This document shows, one piece after another, positions 10,066-19,569 of a DNA stretch of 64,000 nucleotides. A model generated the notes under the pieces. It had not been told where the DNA came from, made no database searches, and worked only from the letters and a program-made list of their open reading frames with translations. Each line of letters starts with the position of its first letter. Position 1 is the stretch's first letter. Where the stretch lies: positions 82,001 through 146,000 of the forward strand of contig JBBBDQ010000308.1 in NCBI GenBank assembly GCA_037127315.1, written 5' to 3'. The DNA comes from Ascarosepion bandense (lineage: Eukaryota; Mollusca; Cephalopoda; Sepiida; Sepiidae). Position numbers and translations under genes: made by a program.

Positions 10066-11522
10066 GGTACCGCCACTCCATTTTCGATACCTAAATTTTA
10101 AATTGAATTTTTTAAAATAAAAACTTTTTCTTGAAACTTTAATTTTAGCTTAATTGAAAGCTAAATGATTAAGTTTGCTAAGCAAAATATTCGGGTGTAT
10201 TTCAAACTAAAGTTATAGTCATTGGAATCTAAAATTTAAATTTGTTTTTTAATTTTCAATTTTTTTTTTTGAGCGATCGACACATTTGTAAACAAAAGTT
10301 AATTCTCGGTTTTAAAAATCTTGCAAAAATAAAATATACATCTCTCACTCTTCATTTTTGAAAAATTATCAAATGTAAAGTTAAATTAATCTGATTTGAA
10401 ACTAATATTATTTGTTTATCGCATAAAATTTAGAATAAAAGTATTCCTTAATCACAAAGGTCTGACTCGCTGACCTTTTAAGTAGGCGATGACAGCACCT
10501 ATCAATCAGTCTGGAAGTATGGTGAACAAAAGTTGACATAAACCAGTTTAGCATTTTGTAAGGGGAACAACCCTTAAAACATGTGACCTTTTAATGATAA
10601 ATCTCTTATAAGTTTCCATAGGAAAAGAAAGTGTGTAGTTTAACATAATAAAAAGTAATTAGAAATTATTTTAGGAATCTTAATTCTAAATGATTTGTAT
10701 TAAGCTTATAAATTTTCGATTTGTAAATCAAGTCTGTTTTTAATGAATTAGTCATTGAAGACACTGAGTAACTGGAAGAAATTTAAAAGATGTCTGACAC
10801 TTTAATTAGCAAAGAATAAAATGAAATAATTCTTATAAGAATTAATTATTTATCGATTTTTTTCTTCTTCAGAATATGATATCCTAAAATTACATAACTT
10901 TATCTACATAAAAAAATATGGTAGTTTTAATGCATTTTGGATTTTACTATTTTCAGAAAAATGGTCCAGTAATTTTTTAAAAATTGCATGATTTATATTC
11001 CCAAATGAGTCCTGCAATTAACTAATAAAAAAAATGTGTATAGATAATGTAATTCTAGAAGTTTTACGCAATTAATTGAAGTAGGGTATAACAGATGTAA
11101 AAAAAAAAAACAACATATTTTTTACCAAGATTTCCTAGGAATGTTAACTGCATAAATATAATTTAATTCACTTGTAAATAAGCCTTGAAAGTTTCATAAA
11201 AATCAGACAATTAGTTGATTTTTGCAAGAATTTTCAAATCAAAGTGTCTTTCAACGCCAAAAAACGATTTGCGTAATATTACGTTCTGCTCCATAGTTGC
11301 ATTACGTAAATATAGTGGGAATCACTAACAGAAAACAAAAAAAGAAATTTTAATTAAAATTTCGAACGTGTTAGAAAAGATTAATTTTAATAAAATAATA
11401 ATGATAACAAAATCTGATATTTCCAATTAATAATAGCATAAATATATTTATGATAAAATTTTGTTTTTATTAAGTTTTACCATCATGCTATGCTGTCTTT
11501 TCGGCAACTGAGTGGAGGTACC
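10066..11522. mobile_element. R1: TIR element with TA target site (copy a)
   Basis: AT-rich, 1457 bp, no long open frame. It begins GGTACCGCCACTC and ends with the inverted GAGTGGAGGTACC. Both ends are flanked by TA (10064-10065 and 11523-11524). A second copy at 52622-55977 has matching ends and flanking TA. TA duplication is typical of Tc1/mariner-type and some other cut-and-paste transposons. It lacks a transposase, so it would be non-autonomous. Confidence 0.65.
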
Positions 11523-11524
11523 TA

Positions 11525-11723
11525 TTTAAACCCTTTGCATGGTTTAAGTGTCTGTGTATCAGTTTGAAACAAAAGTTCTGTCCGATTTTGTCTTGTATAT
11601 TTATACAGAAGAAAATGGTGACATCATCCGCAGGACAAAACGCTTTTATGTCGCATGCTGCTTTTGCAGAACAGAACAGAAACAAACAAACAAACAAACA
11701 AACAAACAAACGAAACAAACAAT

Positions 11724-11758
<35 letters not shown>

Positions 11759-12480
11759 ACCCTTCATTACTGAATGAAGTTAGCAAGCTCGTGTAAATTA
11801 GCTTCTGCAAACCAATCGTGGTTCAAGTGTCACTGAATGGAATGGACAGCATCGAAAAACTAAAATGCTCATCCATTTGTATGCCTCATTAATAGAAAAC
11901 CTGGAAGGGGTCCACCAAACAGATATAAAAGTAAATGAATTTTCTTAACGGGTTATTTAATTATTTTATTTTATTTTATTTTATTTTATTTTATTTTTAT
12001 TTTCATTTTTTATTTAGTATTTTTTTTTTTTGTCGAGGAGTCTGTGTGTGTGTACATTAGGGCAAATAAATTTTTCATTTTTTTAGAAAATCAATATTGC
12101 AGTCGGTGTACCCTGCTGGAATTTGATGTGTTAAGTTATAACTCTAAAAATTAGATTCATAATTTTTACTAATTTTTGAGCATTTTGTTTTAAAAATTGA
12201 TTGTTACAGAAATACTTAATTTCTGCAGGTTTTTGTTTACAAACTGACTTTGTAGGATTCACGTGTTTTTCCACACGGTTCACCCACATTCCGCACTCAC
12301 AAATTCAAAATGAAGATCAACTCAAAGAAAGAAGCACAAAAAATATTTGCTATCCTTTTATATATAATGTATCTTCGGGAAGTTCACGAGCATGCTTTTT
12401 ACTACAATTTCCTGCCTTTAGTTGTTCCAAGTAATCTTTGACGCCTTCTTTATTCTTAGATCCTTAAAACATATGCTGTC
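11525..12480. other. No gene; simple repeats
   Basis: Holds (CAAA)n near 11685-11712, (GAAA)n near 11725-11758, and (TTTTA)n near 11955-12000. Open frames here are made of these repeats. Nothing else is recognised. Confidence 0.45.
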
Positions 12481-12975
12481 GCTTACGGCCAAATCACGTT
12501 GAATACACCAGTTCTCGCTCGATCACCGAAGTTAAGCAACGTTGAGCCTGGTCAGTACTTAAATGGGTGACGGCTTTGGAATACCAGGTGCTGTAAACAT
12601 GTAGTGACGGATATGCGTTGTGGTGCAGTGGATATCGGCTCGGAAATAGAAATCGGTGAGCCGAGTTCGAATTCCAGTTGAATACCCTGCATTCACTTAA
12701 GCACTGGTTCCCTTGGGAAAAGTATTAATCCGTCCCTTCCCACCAATTATGGGTTAAATAACAGGGTTGGACTTGGGGACCCTACCCTTATAAAAAAAAT
12801 CCCAATGAATCTTGACACTCGAAAAGAAAAAAGTATTACTAGACATATACTTATATAAAGAACAACAATTGTTGAAAGAAAAAGGTATTAACAGCAATAA
12901 ATAAATAAAATTTAGTTGGCAATAAATGACCCCCAGAGGTGTTGATATGCCATAAAAACCAAACAACCAAGCAAT
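12481..12975 (+). mobile_element. SINE-5S: 5S rRNA-tRNA double-headed SINE, complete
   Basis: The first ~117 bp (GCTTACGGCC, CACGTTGAATACACC, GATCACCGAAGTTAAGCAAC, GGGTGACGGC, ATACCAGGTGCTGTAA) are a 5S rRNA-like sequence with its internal control regions. After a short joint (GTAGTGACGGATATG) comes the SINE-A-type tRNA head (GTGGTGCAGTGGATATCGG, GAGTTCGAATTCC). Then follow a body and a tail, GGTGTTGATATGCCATAAAA. A perfect 10-bp direct repeat, ATATGCTGTC, flanks it at 12471-12480 and 12976-12985. Both heads could bind TFIIIA/TFIIIC in principle; activity is inference. Confidence 0.9.
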
Positions 12976-13200
12976 ATATGCTGTCATCCATTCACATAAA
13001 ATCGTTACACTTCTCTTGCTTTCAATATGTCATGCGTATATTAGAATATCCAAACCATCTTGACTCATTTTTATAATTTTCATGTACGACGATGCTCATA
13101 GGCCGACAATGAAGGAGTGATGCTAGAACTGTGAAATCTTGCACGCATTAATTTCAACACTTTTTATTAATAACTATATTGTTTCTTTAATGCTTCCAAA

Positions 13201-13255
<55 letters not shown>
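13201..13255. repeat. (TA)n microsatellite
   Basis: About 27 TA units next to the foldback element. Confidence 0.95.
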
Positions 13256-13256
<1 letters not shown>

Positions 13257-13504
13257 CAACCATATCTGCTCTGAAATGTATCGTAATGTCAACATGTTAC
13301 GGAAATTAAGGAATTTTAACGAAACTTGGTTATAAACAACCGACAATTTGAAATGAATTGTTTGAACATTATTTTTTATCGATACTCGTATTTAAGTAGA
13401 TATTCTGTTTTTTTGTTTTATTTGTTTTTTTTAATTAAACAGTATTATATATTTATATCTACCGGCCTGATTATTTACGATAAATTGTTATTACGAAAAT
13501 GTGT

Positions 13505-13598
13505 GCCATTCGGCAGGATTCGAACCTGCGACCCCTATTTACATAGAAAAAGCTACCATTTGAACTGGCAACGTCTTATACCGCTCGACCACAAATAG
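13505..13598 (-). tRNA. Class II tRNA-like gene (Ser/Leu type), anticodon UCA, copy 1
   Basis: Minus strand. The acceptor CTATTTG pairs with CGAATGG (one G-T wobble), with a further G-C pair outside. The D-arm is TGGTCGAGCGGTATAAGAC. The anticodon stem TGCCA/TGGTA closes the loop GTTCAAA, placing TCA at positions 34-36. A long variable arm has CTAT/ATAG with wobble extension. The T-arm is GCAGGTTCGAATCCTGC. The D and T arms are like eukaryotic tRNA-Ser, but UCA would read the UGA stop. A non-standard discriminator base and a palindromic repeat context suggest a pseudogene or repeat-borne copy. Confidence 0.6.
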
Positions 13599-13824
13599 CC
13601 TAAAACGAGGTTTTAATCAAGCTTATATAACACAATTTTCGATTCATCGCAAACAATCATATCTGCTCTGAAATGTATCGTAATGTCAACATGTTACGGA
13701 AATTAACGAATTTTAACGAAACTTGGTTATAAACAACCGACAATTTGAAATTCGTTAATGGTTGTTTGCGATGAATCGAAAATTGTGTTATATAGGCTTG
13801 ATTAAAACCTCGTTTAGACTGGAG

Positions 13825-13918
13825 GCTATTCGTGGTCGAGAGGTCTAAGACGTTGCCAGATCAAATGGTAGCTTCCCCTATGTAAATAGGGTCGCAGGTT
13901 CGAATCCTGCCGAATGGC
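13825..13918 (+). tRNA. Class II tRNA-like gene (Ser/Leu type), anticodon UCA, copy 2
   Basis: Plus strand mirror of copy 1. The acceptor is CTATTCG/CGAATGG, fully paired, and 8 bp if the outer G-C is counted. The D-arm is TGGTCGAGAGGTCTAAGAC. The anticodon stem is TGCCA/TGGTA with loop GATCAAA, so the anticodon is again TCA. The variable arm CCCTAT-GTAA-ATAGGG is a clean 6-bp hairpin. The T-arm is identical to copy 1. Several differences from copy 1 keep the stems paired. Confidence 0.65.
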
Positions 13919-14058
13919 ACACATTTTCGTAATAACAATTTATCGTAAATAATCAAGCGGTAAATATAAATATATAATACTGTTTAATTAAAAAGAAAAA
14001 CAGAATATCTACTTAAATACGAATATCGATAAACAATAATGTTCAAACAATTCATTTC

Positions 14059-14700
14059 GTACATATATATACATACACGTATATATAGTTTATAACAAGT
14101 TTGATTAAAGAAAACCGACAAGGCTTGTCTGTTTATTTTTTACAGGTTTTGAATAAAGTTTTAAGTGTTTTGCTCAAAGTTGTGAATAAACTGTCCGAAA
14201 TTCATATTTATGTTATTTTTGTTTGAGTGCTTTCGACTTTCGCAGTCATTATCAAGAAACAGTGTGGTTTGCTGTACAACCAGCACATTAAGAACAAGTA
14301 AATTGCAACTCTCAACATGAAACAAATGCTAGTAGACAATACCAAAATTCAGTGCCCAATGCAAGGTAATATCTAAGACTCTAGAAGTTATTTCTATACA
14401 AAAGAAAAAGCCCACATTAAATAAAATATCATTCACTACATGAGAAAGTATCTTAAAGTACAGTTGGTCTTATTAATGGGAGTACATATTTTATCATAAT
14501 AATAAAATAAGAAATAAATTGAATTAAATTTTTTAAAAATAAGAATATAAAATAAATAAATATATCAGATTCTTTTGTGTGGTCTTGTACCCAAAGCTCA
14601 AAATCATTACGTCCAACTTCCGAAAAAATACCAGCAAAGGAACTAAAACTACCAGACAGAGACCACATCGGTTCTTGATAATGACTGCGAAAGCAAACGT
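14059..14700. other. No gene; Penelope-like tail motifs possible
   Basis: Two related blocks occur. One on the minus strand near 14230-14275 reads CTTGATAATGACTGCGAAAG. The other on the plus strand near 14672-14691 reads TTCTTGATAATGACTGCGAA. Such blocks ending in CGAAA resemble those near the ends of Penelope-like elements. No reverse transcriptase or GIY-YIG domain is seen. Confidence 0.3.
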
Positions 14701-14945
14701 CAGTCATTTAAATGCCTACGTGATACACGCTTGGGCGATCATGTCTCTTTCGAAACATGACTGACTGAGCAGAAGATTTTTCCCACAGTAGTTTGCGATT
14801 ATTTTCTGCGGTAGACTGGTTGCCAATCAAGACTATAGAACCCAATCTGTTCTGCTGTTTAACCCATAGCAGGAAGGAGAAGCGGCGGATTAATACCTTT
14901 TTTAAGGGTATTTGCGAGTAAGAGAAAGCAGGGAAGTCGAAAGTA
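14701..14945 (-). mobile_element. SINE-A, head-truncated
   Basis: On the minus strand it reads from the AATACC..GGGTTAAA body through the core (GCAACCAGTCTACCGCAGAA) to the tail. The tRNA head is missing. Confidence 0.8.
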
Positions 14946-15111
14946 TTTGAACAAAATTTAGAAAATATGAACTTCAGGCAGTTTATCCACAACTTCCTGT
15001 AAAATACTCAACACCTTATCCGAAAATTGTAAAAGAAATTATGCAGACAGACATTGTCAATTCTTTTTAATCAAACTTGTTTGGATGAATACTTACTGAT
15101 AAAACATGTCT

Positions 15112-15112
<1 letters not shown>

Positions 15113-15171
<59 letters not shown>

Positions 15172-15267
15172 TCATCCACATACAAGCCCGTTTCGCTGTA
15201 TCACAGCACATCAGTGTGGCTAGACATACCCACTTGCTTCTAGCCGGGATCGAAACTCGACCGATAT

Positions 15268-15325
<58 letters not shown>

Positions 15326-15368
15326 ATATCGGTCGAGTATATATATATATATATATATATAAGATATC

Positions 15369-15414
<46 letters not shown>

Positions 15415-15499
15415 ATATCGATCCCGGCCAGAAGCAAGTGGATATGTCTAGCCACACTGATGAGCTGTGATACAGCGAAACGGGCTTGTATGTGGATGA

Positions 15500-15550
<51 letters not shown>
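15113..15550. repeat. Inverted pair of SINE-O fragments separated by (TA)n tracts
   Basis: The arms at 15169-15265 (minus) and 15414-15502 (plus) are inverted copies that share CAAGTGG-TATGTCTAGCC and ACAGCGAAACGGGCTTGTAT. Five (TA)n tracts surround and separate them (about 15113-15168, 15269-15323, 15338-15361, 15371-15411, 15503-15549), with AAGATATCGGTCGAG fragments between. SINE-O ends ATGACTA followed by (TA)n, so the outer tracts are its tails. The whole can fold as a cruciform. Confidence 0.7.
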
Positions 15551-16044
15551 GAGCGCCTATGTGTGTGTTTATAGATGTAAACGAAAATCAGTCAACTAGC
15601 CACCCAACCCCATTAATATTTCGAATATTTCCGCCCCCACCCCACTTCGACCTCACTTGTAATTATTTCATATGTTTTGATTCCATGGCTAGCATATCAA
15701 ATAACCAAGAATTGGACGGTAGGTACAAATGACTGACCGTCCAGTTGAGCTTGCCACCAGGGTGGGCGACATCGACAAAGTAACAGACCGTGCGAAACAG
15801 TCGACCTGACAGTAAAAAAGACTTCGGGTACCAAACTTGGTGTTCAGTCTCCACCCGTCTGGTATTCCCAACCCTGCGTCACCCGGTTATGAATCCGGAC
15901 AGCCAGCCAACTCAGAAGTCGAGTAACTAGAAATTTCGCCAGATGTATTAGTGCAAAATAAGCAAGTGGGCTATTGTGGGGCGTCGAGTTAGTATTGGCT
16001 GTACTCAGTCTAGTAAGGCACAAGGCCAGTCTGTGAAAAATATT
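15551..16044. other. No recognised feature
   Basis: Moderately GC-rich sequence without an open frame of note or a repeat partner in the window. Confidence 0.35.
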
Positions 16045-16492
16045 TTGTTTTATTTTATTTATTTATTTTTATAGTAATGTCCCTCTTGTACAATGCCCGG
16101 GGACCACTCAAAGTAGAAAGTTACATTAAGGGGTACTTTACATGGAAAAGACGGGTAGATAATGGTTGACTCTAGACTTGAATAGGTGAGGTTGTAGTGA
16201 TCGGCGAAATATTCTCTTGGGGGTCGGTTCCACAGACAAGTGGTCCGTGGGAAGAATCTGCTCAAGTGGAGCTTACTTCACGCCGATGGAATACGGAATG
16301 ATTGTGAGTGGTTTGCTACCATGTAAGTGGCATGGAGGGCCCTAGCTGTAAAGGTTAGATTTGGTGGAACCAAGAAATCCAGCTCGTCCAAGCACTTTCC
16401 TTGGCAGTAGTGATAGACTCTCTATATCACGAGGTCCTGTGTATGACGGTAAACTGCATCCAGCAGCAAGGCTTCTGATTGGGAGGTTGCTG
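16045..16492 (-). mobile_element. LINE-E C-terminal RT region and 3' end
   Basis: Minus-strand coding reads GKCLDELDFLVPP, then ATYMVANHSQSFRIP and SRFFPRTTCLWNRPP, the conserved C-terminal block of CR1/Jockey-superfamily LINEs, with one stop. The 3' end is an A-rich run beginning GGGACATTACTATAAAAA. The upstream part of the same copy lies at 17561-17805, displaced by the insertion at 16493-17560. Confidence 0.65.
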
Positions 16493-16922
16493 TTGTTCCC
16501 AGGTCCACTCTGACCCGGAGTTGTAGCACCTGTTAGGGTCCCAGCTATGGGTAAATATTTAACCCCCAAACTGGGGTCAAAACACTATGAAAGACTCTTA
16601 TAGAAATATATACATAAAAATAGACTTTTACAGAAAAATATCCATTTTTGAAAGGAAAATATTACCAACAATACTTTTCTGAAGAGAAAAATTATTACCG
16701 TAACACATTTTTGAAGAAAAAAATTATTACCAGCAATACATTTTAAATACAAAATTAGATAACTTCAGGTTTCTAAAATAAAAAAAATATTAATAAATTT
16801 TTCATCAAAATCTGACTAAACCAATCTTCTCACTATAACCGAATATTTAAAAAAATACTTTAAAACCCTATCTTTTTGGCATTAAATAACCCACAGAGGT
16901 TAATATGCTGTTGAGCAAAACT
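16493..16922 (+). mobile_element. SINE-B
   Basis: Starts near TTGTTCCCAGG, has GACCCGGAGTTGTAGCACC, then CCCCCAAACTGGGGTCAAAA, an A-rich body with TTTTGAAAGGAAAATATTACC, and a tail ATTAAATAACCCACAGAGGT. A second copy at 56708-57165 has the same ends. The tail resembles that of SINE-5S. No clear box A/B pair is visible, so the SINE class is provisional. Confidence 0.6.
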
Positions 16923-16949
16923 CACTTAAACCTCTATATCCCGTCTGTG

Positions 16950-17560
16950 AGAGTGATATTGGAGGATTGAAATAATATTCCGGTAAATTTTTGATTTGTT
17001 CCCCGAAGACCTTTACCCCGTCAAATCTTAACATCCTTAATCCGTGCAAAGCTATATGTGGAACTCAAATCGATAATTGTTTATTGAAGAAACTTACCTT
17101 TTTTCATGTTATCGACCAGGAAAAAATCGGACTATATCTCACCCCTTACCACCGTTCTCATATCTGATTCACCGCTGAATGACTTGAGGCGTAGGATACT
17201 TATTTCGGCCTATTTACTTCCTTTGGGCAATTACTCCGCGAGTTGTTTGGTTTCGGAACTCAATTTTCGCGTAGTAATTGCAAAAAGTAAGTAAAAAGGC
17301 CGAAAAAAAACGGGAAACTACGCGTGAAGTCATTCTGCAGTGAATAACATTTTTGAAGCGTGGTTACGGGGTGAGATAAACAGCGACAAGAAGTTCGATA
17401 TTTTTCTGGTTGTTGACATGAAAAAAGGTTGGTTTCGTCAATAAACAATTATCGATTTGAGTTCAGCATTTACATTTGCACGGAAATAAGGATGTTTTGG
17501 CAAGATTTGAAGGAGTAAAGGCCTTCAGGGAACACATAAAAAATTTACCAATAATTCTTC
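16950..17560. repeat. ~600-bp palindrome (foldback element)
   Basis: The arms mirror each other. AACTCAAATCGATAATTGTT at 17064 matches the inverted copy ending at 17463. CTTTACCCCGTCAAATCTT at 17012 matches the inverted AAGATTTGAAGGAGTAAAG at 17502. TATCTCACCCC at 17133 matches GGGGTGAGATA at 17368. The centre is near 17250. It interrupts LINE-E together with SINE-B. No coding is seen. Confidence 0.7.
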
Positions 17561-17805
17561 TCCAACAAGGACTCGGAGAAGTTTTTGAACTCTGTCAAGA
17601 CTGGAACGTGAGGTCTGGGCTGCTCCTGCCCAGATATGGTAACAGTACCCCATTTTCGTCTTTATCTCGCTAGAAGGTAGAAGAGAGTATTAGGAGTCAG
17701 GTACTTAATGAAGCGATACAGGGAGCCGGTCATTTTACTTGCATCTTTAGCGAAAGTCGCGTTGTAGATCTGTAGAACATCAGCGTTCGTAAAAACGCAG
17801 CATAG
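17561..17805 (-). mobile_element. LINE-E RT fragment
   Basis: Minus-strand coding reads AKDASKMTGSLYRFIKYLTP, then KMGYCYHIWAGAAQ and SSLDRVQKLLRVLVGEELL. This is the LINE RT segment just before the block seen at 16480. The two pieces join with only a few residues missing, so they are one disrupted copy. Confidence 0.6.
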
Positions 17806-17905
17806 AGGCCTTGAAAATCAACTTCCAAAAAAACATGGCCTGACAGCTCAGCCAAACTAAAAAACTAAAACTAAAAAACCATAAATTATACAAGTATTAT
17901 GTCAA

Positions 17906-18515
17906 ATGTGCGTTTCGGTGCAGTGGATATCAGAGCGCCGAGTTCCAATTACAGTTGAATTAGGTGCATTCCCTTACACACAAATAACCTTGGGAAAGGT
18001 ATTAATCCGTCGCTTCTCTTTCCAGCTATGAATTAAATAGCAGACCAGATTGGAGTCTATATTTTTGCTTGACAACCAATCTACCGCAGAAAGTAATGGC
18101 AATCTACTGCGGAAAAATCTTCTGCGGAGTTCGTTATGTCACCTTTGACACTTAATTGACCAAACTGAATAAAAGGATTGAATAGCAAGACAGATTGGGT
18201 TCTGTAGACTTGGTTTACAACCAGTCTACCGTAGAAAGTAATGGCAACCGAGTGCGGGAAAATCTTCTGCCAAGTCAGTTATGTCTCCTTCGAGACATGA
18301 TCGCACAAGCGTGTATCACGTAGGGACACCTAATTGAACAATCTGGATAAAAGATTGAATAGCAGGACAGATTGGGTTCTGCAGCTTTGGTTTACGACCA
18401 GTCTACCGTAGAAAGTAATGGCAACCGAGTGCGGGAAAATCTTCTGCCAAGTTAGTTATGCATCTTTCGAGACATGATCGCCCAAGCGTTTATTAAGTAT
18501 GGCACTTAACTGATT
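17906..18515 (+). mobile_element. SINE-A trimer (head plus three tandem cores)
   Basis: One tRNA head (GTGCAGTGGATATC, damaged box B) is followed by three successive cores, each with CAGTCTACCG-AGAAAGTAATGGCAA. Near-identical linkers join them (TGAATAAAAGGATTGAATAGC and TGGATAAAAGATTGAATAGC). The first core has lost its hairpin. A dimer with the same linker is at 62610-63085. Confidence 0.8.
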
Positions 18516-18639
18516 GTGTGAAACATGTGCTTTATGTGTATTGGCAATTTTTGAGTGTTGTGGCTTACATGCGCAAAAATACTCCCATTTCCACATTAAT
18601 GTCTATATATCTAACATTCATCCATGCTAAGAGTATTAC

Positions 18640-18800
18640 TACCATATATGGTCTGATGCTCTGTCTATATATCTAGAGATTCTCGATAAAATCCAATAAT
18701 ATTATTGGTCTTGGTATAGCGTCTCGGTTTCAGTCACTTTCTAACCGCCGTAAAGTTTCTTTCCTGTGGCTTTTCTATAAATACATCCATGGCAGTTGTT
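18640..18800 (+). mobile_element. LINE-D internal fragment
   Basis: Reads SLSNRRKVSFLWLFYKY in a degenerate frame, the SHRRxVASLCLFYKY block of CR1/Jockey-superfamily LINEs. It lies between SINE-A copies. Confidence 0.45.
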
Positions 18801-18954
18801 CGGGTAAGCGCTTCGCCATTATGCCTAGACATTATGAATTTAAGTATTAGATTAGCGTCTGTGTTTTTGTACGATAGGCAAAGGCATTTAACAAAGTATG
18901 CCACAAAGACATGTTCAAGATGCTCAGCAACCTCGACATTTTCAGGAAAAACAT

Positions 18955-19560
18955 CCAGTCAATCAGTTGAGTGCCATACGTGAAACACGCTTGGGTGATC
19001 ATGTCTCGAAAGAGACATGACTGACTGGGCAGAAGATTATCCCGCAGTAGGTAGCCATTGCTTTCTACGGTACACTGGTTGCCAGCCAAGGCTATAGAAC
19101 CCAATCTGTCCTGTTATTTGATTCATAGCTAGAGAGATGTATTATAATTAGTCGTAATTTAGTGGGGGATCAGTTTATTACTTCGTAAGTATAGAAAATC
19201 GATCCCCCACTTTATGCCCAATAGAAGCCTTAATCATGTTTCCAACTATTATCTTCAGTCAGTCAGTTAAGTGTCATACGTGAAACACGCTTGGGCGATC
19301 ATGTCTCGACAGAGACATGACTGACTGGGCAGAAGATTATCCCGCAGTAGGTTGCCATTGCTTTCTGCGGTAGACTGGATGCCAGCCAAGGCTATAGAAC
19401 CTAATCTATCCTGTTATTTAACCCATAACTGGAAGGAAGAGACGGATTAATACATTTCCCAAGGGTATTTGCGCGTAAGTGAATACAATGAATTCAACTG
19501 GAATTCGAACTCTGCTCCCCCGATTTCTCGTTCCGAGCCGATATCCACTGCACCACAACG
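18955..19560 (-). mobile_element. Composite SINE-A dimer with palindromic spacer, copy 1
   Basis: Minus-strand order: tRNA head, core 1, a ~120-bp spacer with a GGGGGATC palindrome, core 2, tail. Imperfect direct repeats GAAAAACAT (18946-18954) and GAAAGACAT (19561-19569) flank the whole unit and support insertion as one piece. Copies at 28018-28624 and 33923-34540 share both internal junctions. Confidence 0.85.
19141..19257. repeat. GGGGGATC palindrome inside the SINE-A dimer
   Basis: Sequence AGTGGGGGATCAGTTTATTA pairs with the inverted ATCGATCCCCCACT. Flanks read TTTATGCCCAATAGAAGCC and TTAATCATGTTTCCAAC. Related palindromes occur at 28215-28315, 34245-34350, 61905-61965 and 63768-63815, and as the unit of the satellite at 34607-35215. 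Confidence 0.75.
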
Positions 19561-19569
19561 GAAAGACAT

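Larger units (their letters stand above)
13262..14058. mobile_element. Foldback palindrome carrying two class II tRNA-like genes
   Basis: Arms of about 300 bp (13350-13657 and 13761-14058) are inverted copies. Each runs from GAAATGAATTGTTTG through AGTAGATATTCTG, a tRNA-like gene and CGATTCATCGCAAACAA. The central spacer (13658-13752) is a direct repeat of the segment outside the left arm (13262-13355; CTGAAATGTATCGTAATGTC). Related sequence without the tRNA occurs at 56400-56590. Whether this is a mobile foldback element or a one-off inverted duplication cannot be settled here. Confidence 0.75.

Noticed and set aside
11548..11796. 82-codon frame ending in QTNKQTNK and ERKKERKK
   Set aside because: The C-terminal half is (CAAA)n and (GAAA)n; no gene evidence upstream.
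12481..12600. Functional 5S rRNA gene
   Set aside because: It lacks a terminator T-run at the right place, differs from canonical 5S at several sites, and is joined to a tRNA head with a shared target duplication; it is part of a SINE.
13825..13918. Selenocysteine tRNA
   Set aside because: The UCA anticodon and an 8+5 acceptor/T stack are suggestive, but the D-arm is a Ser/Leu type with a 3-bp stem, and the acceptor sequence differs from animal tRNA-Sec as I know it.
15054..15457. Open frames of IYIYIY on both strands, also at 8265-8450 and 30691-31001
   Set aside because: These are (TA)n translations.
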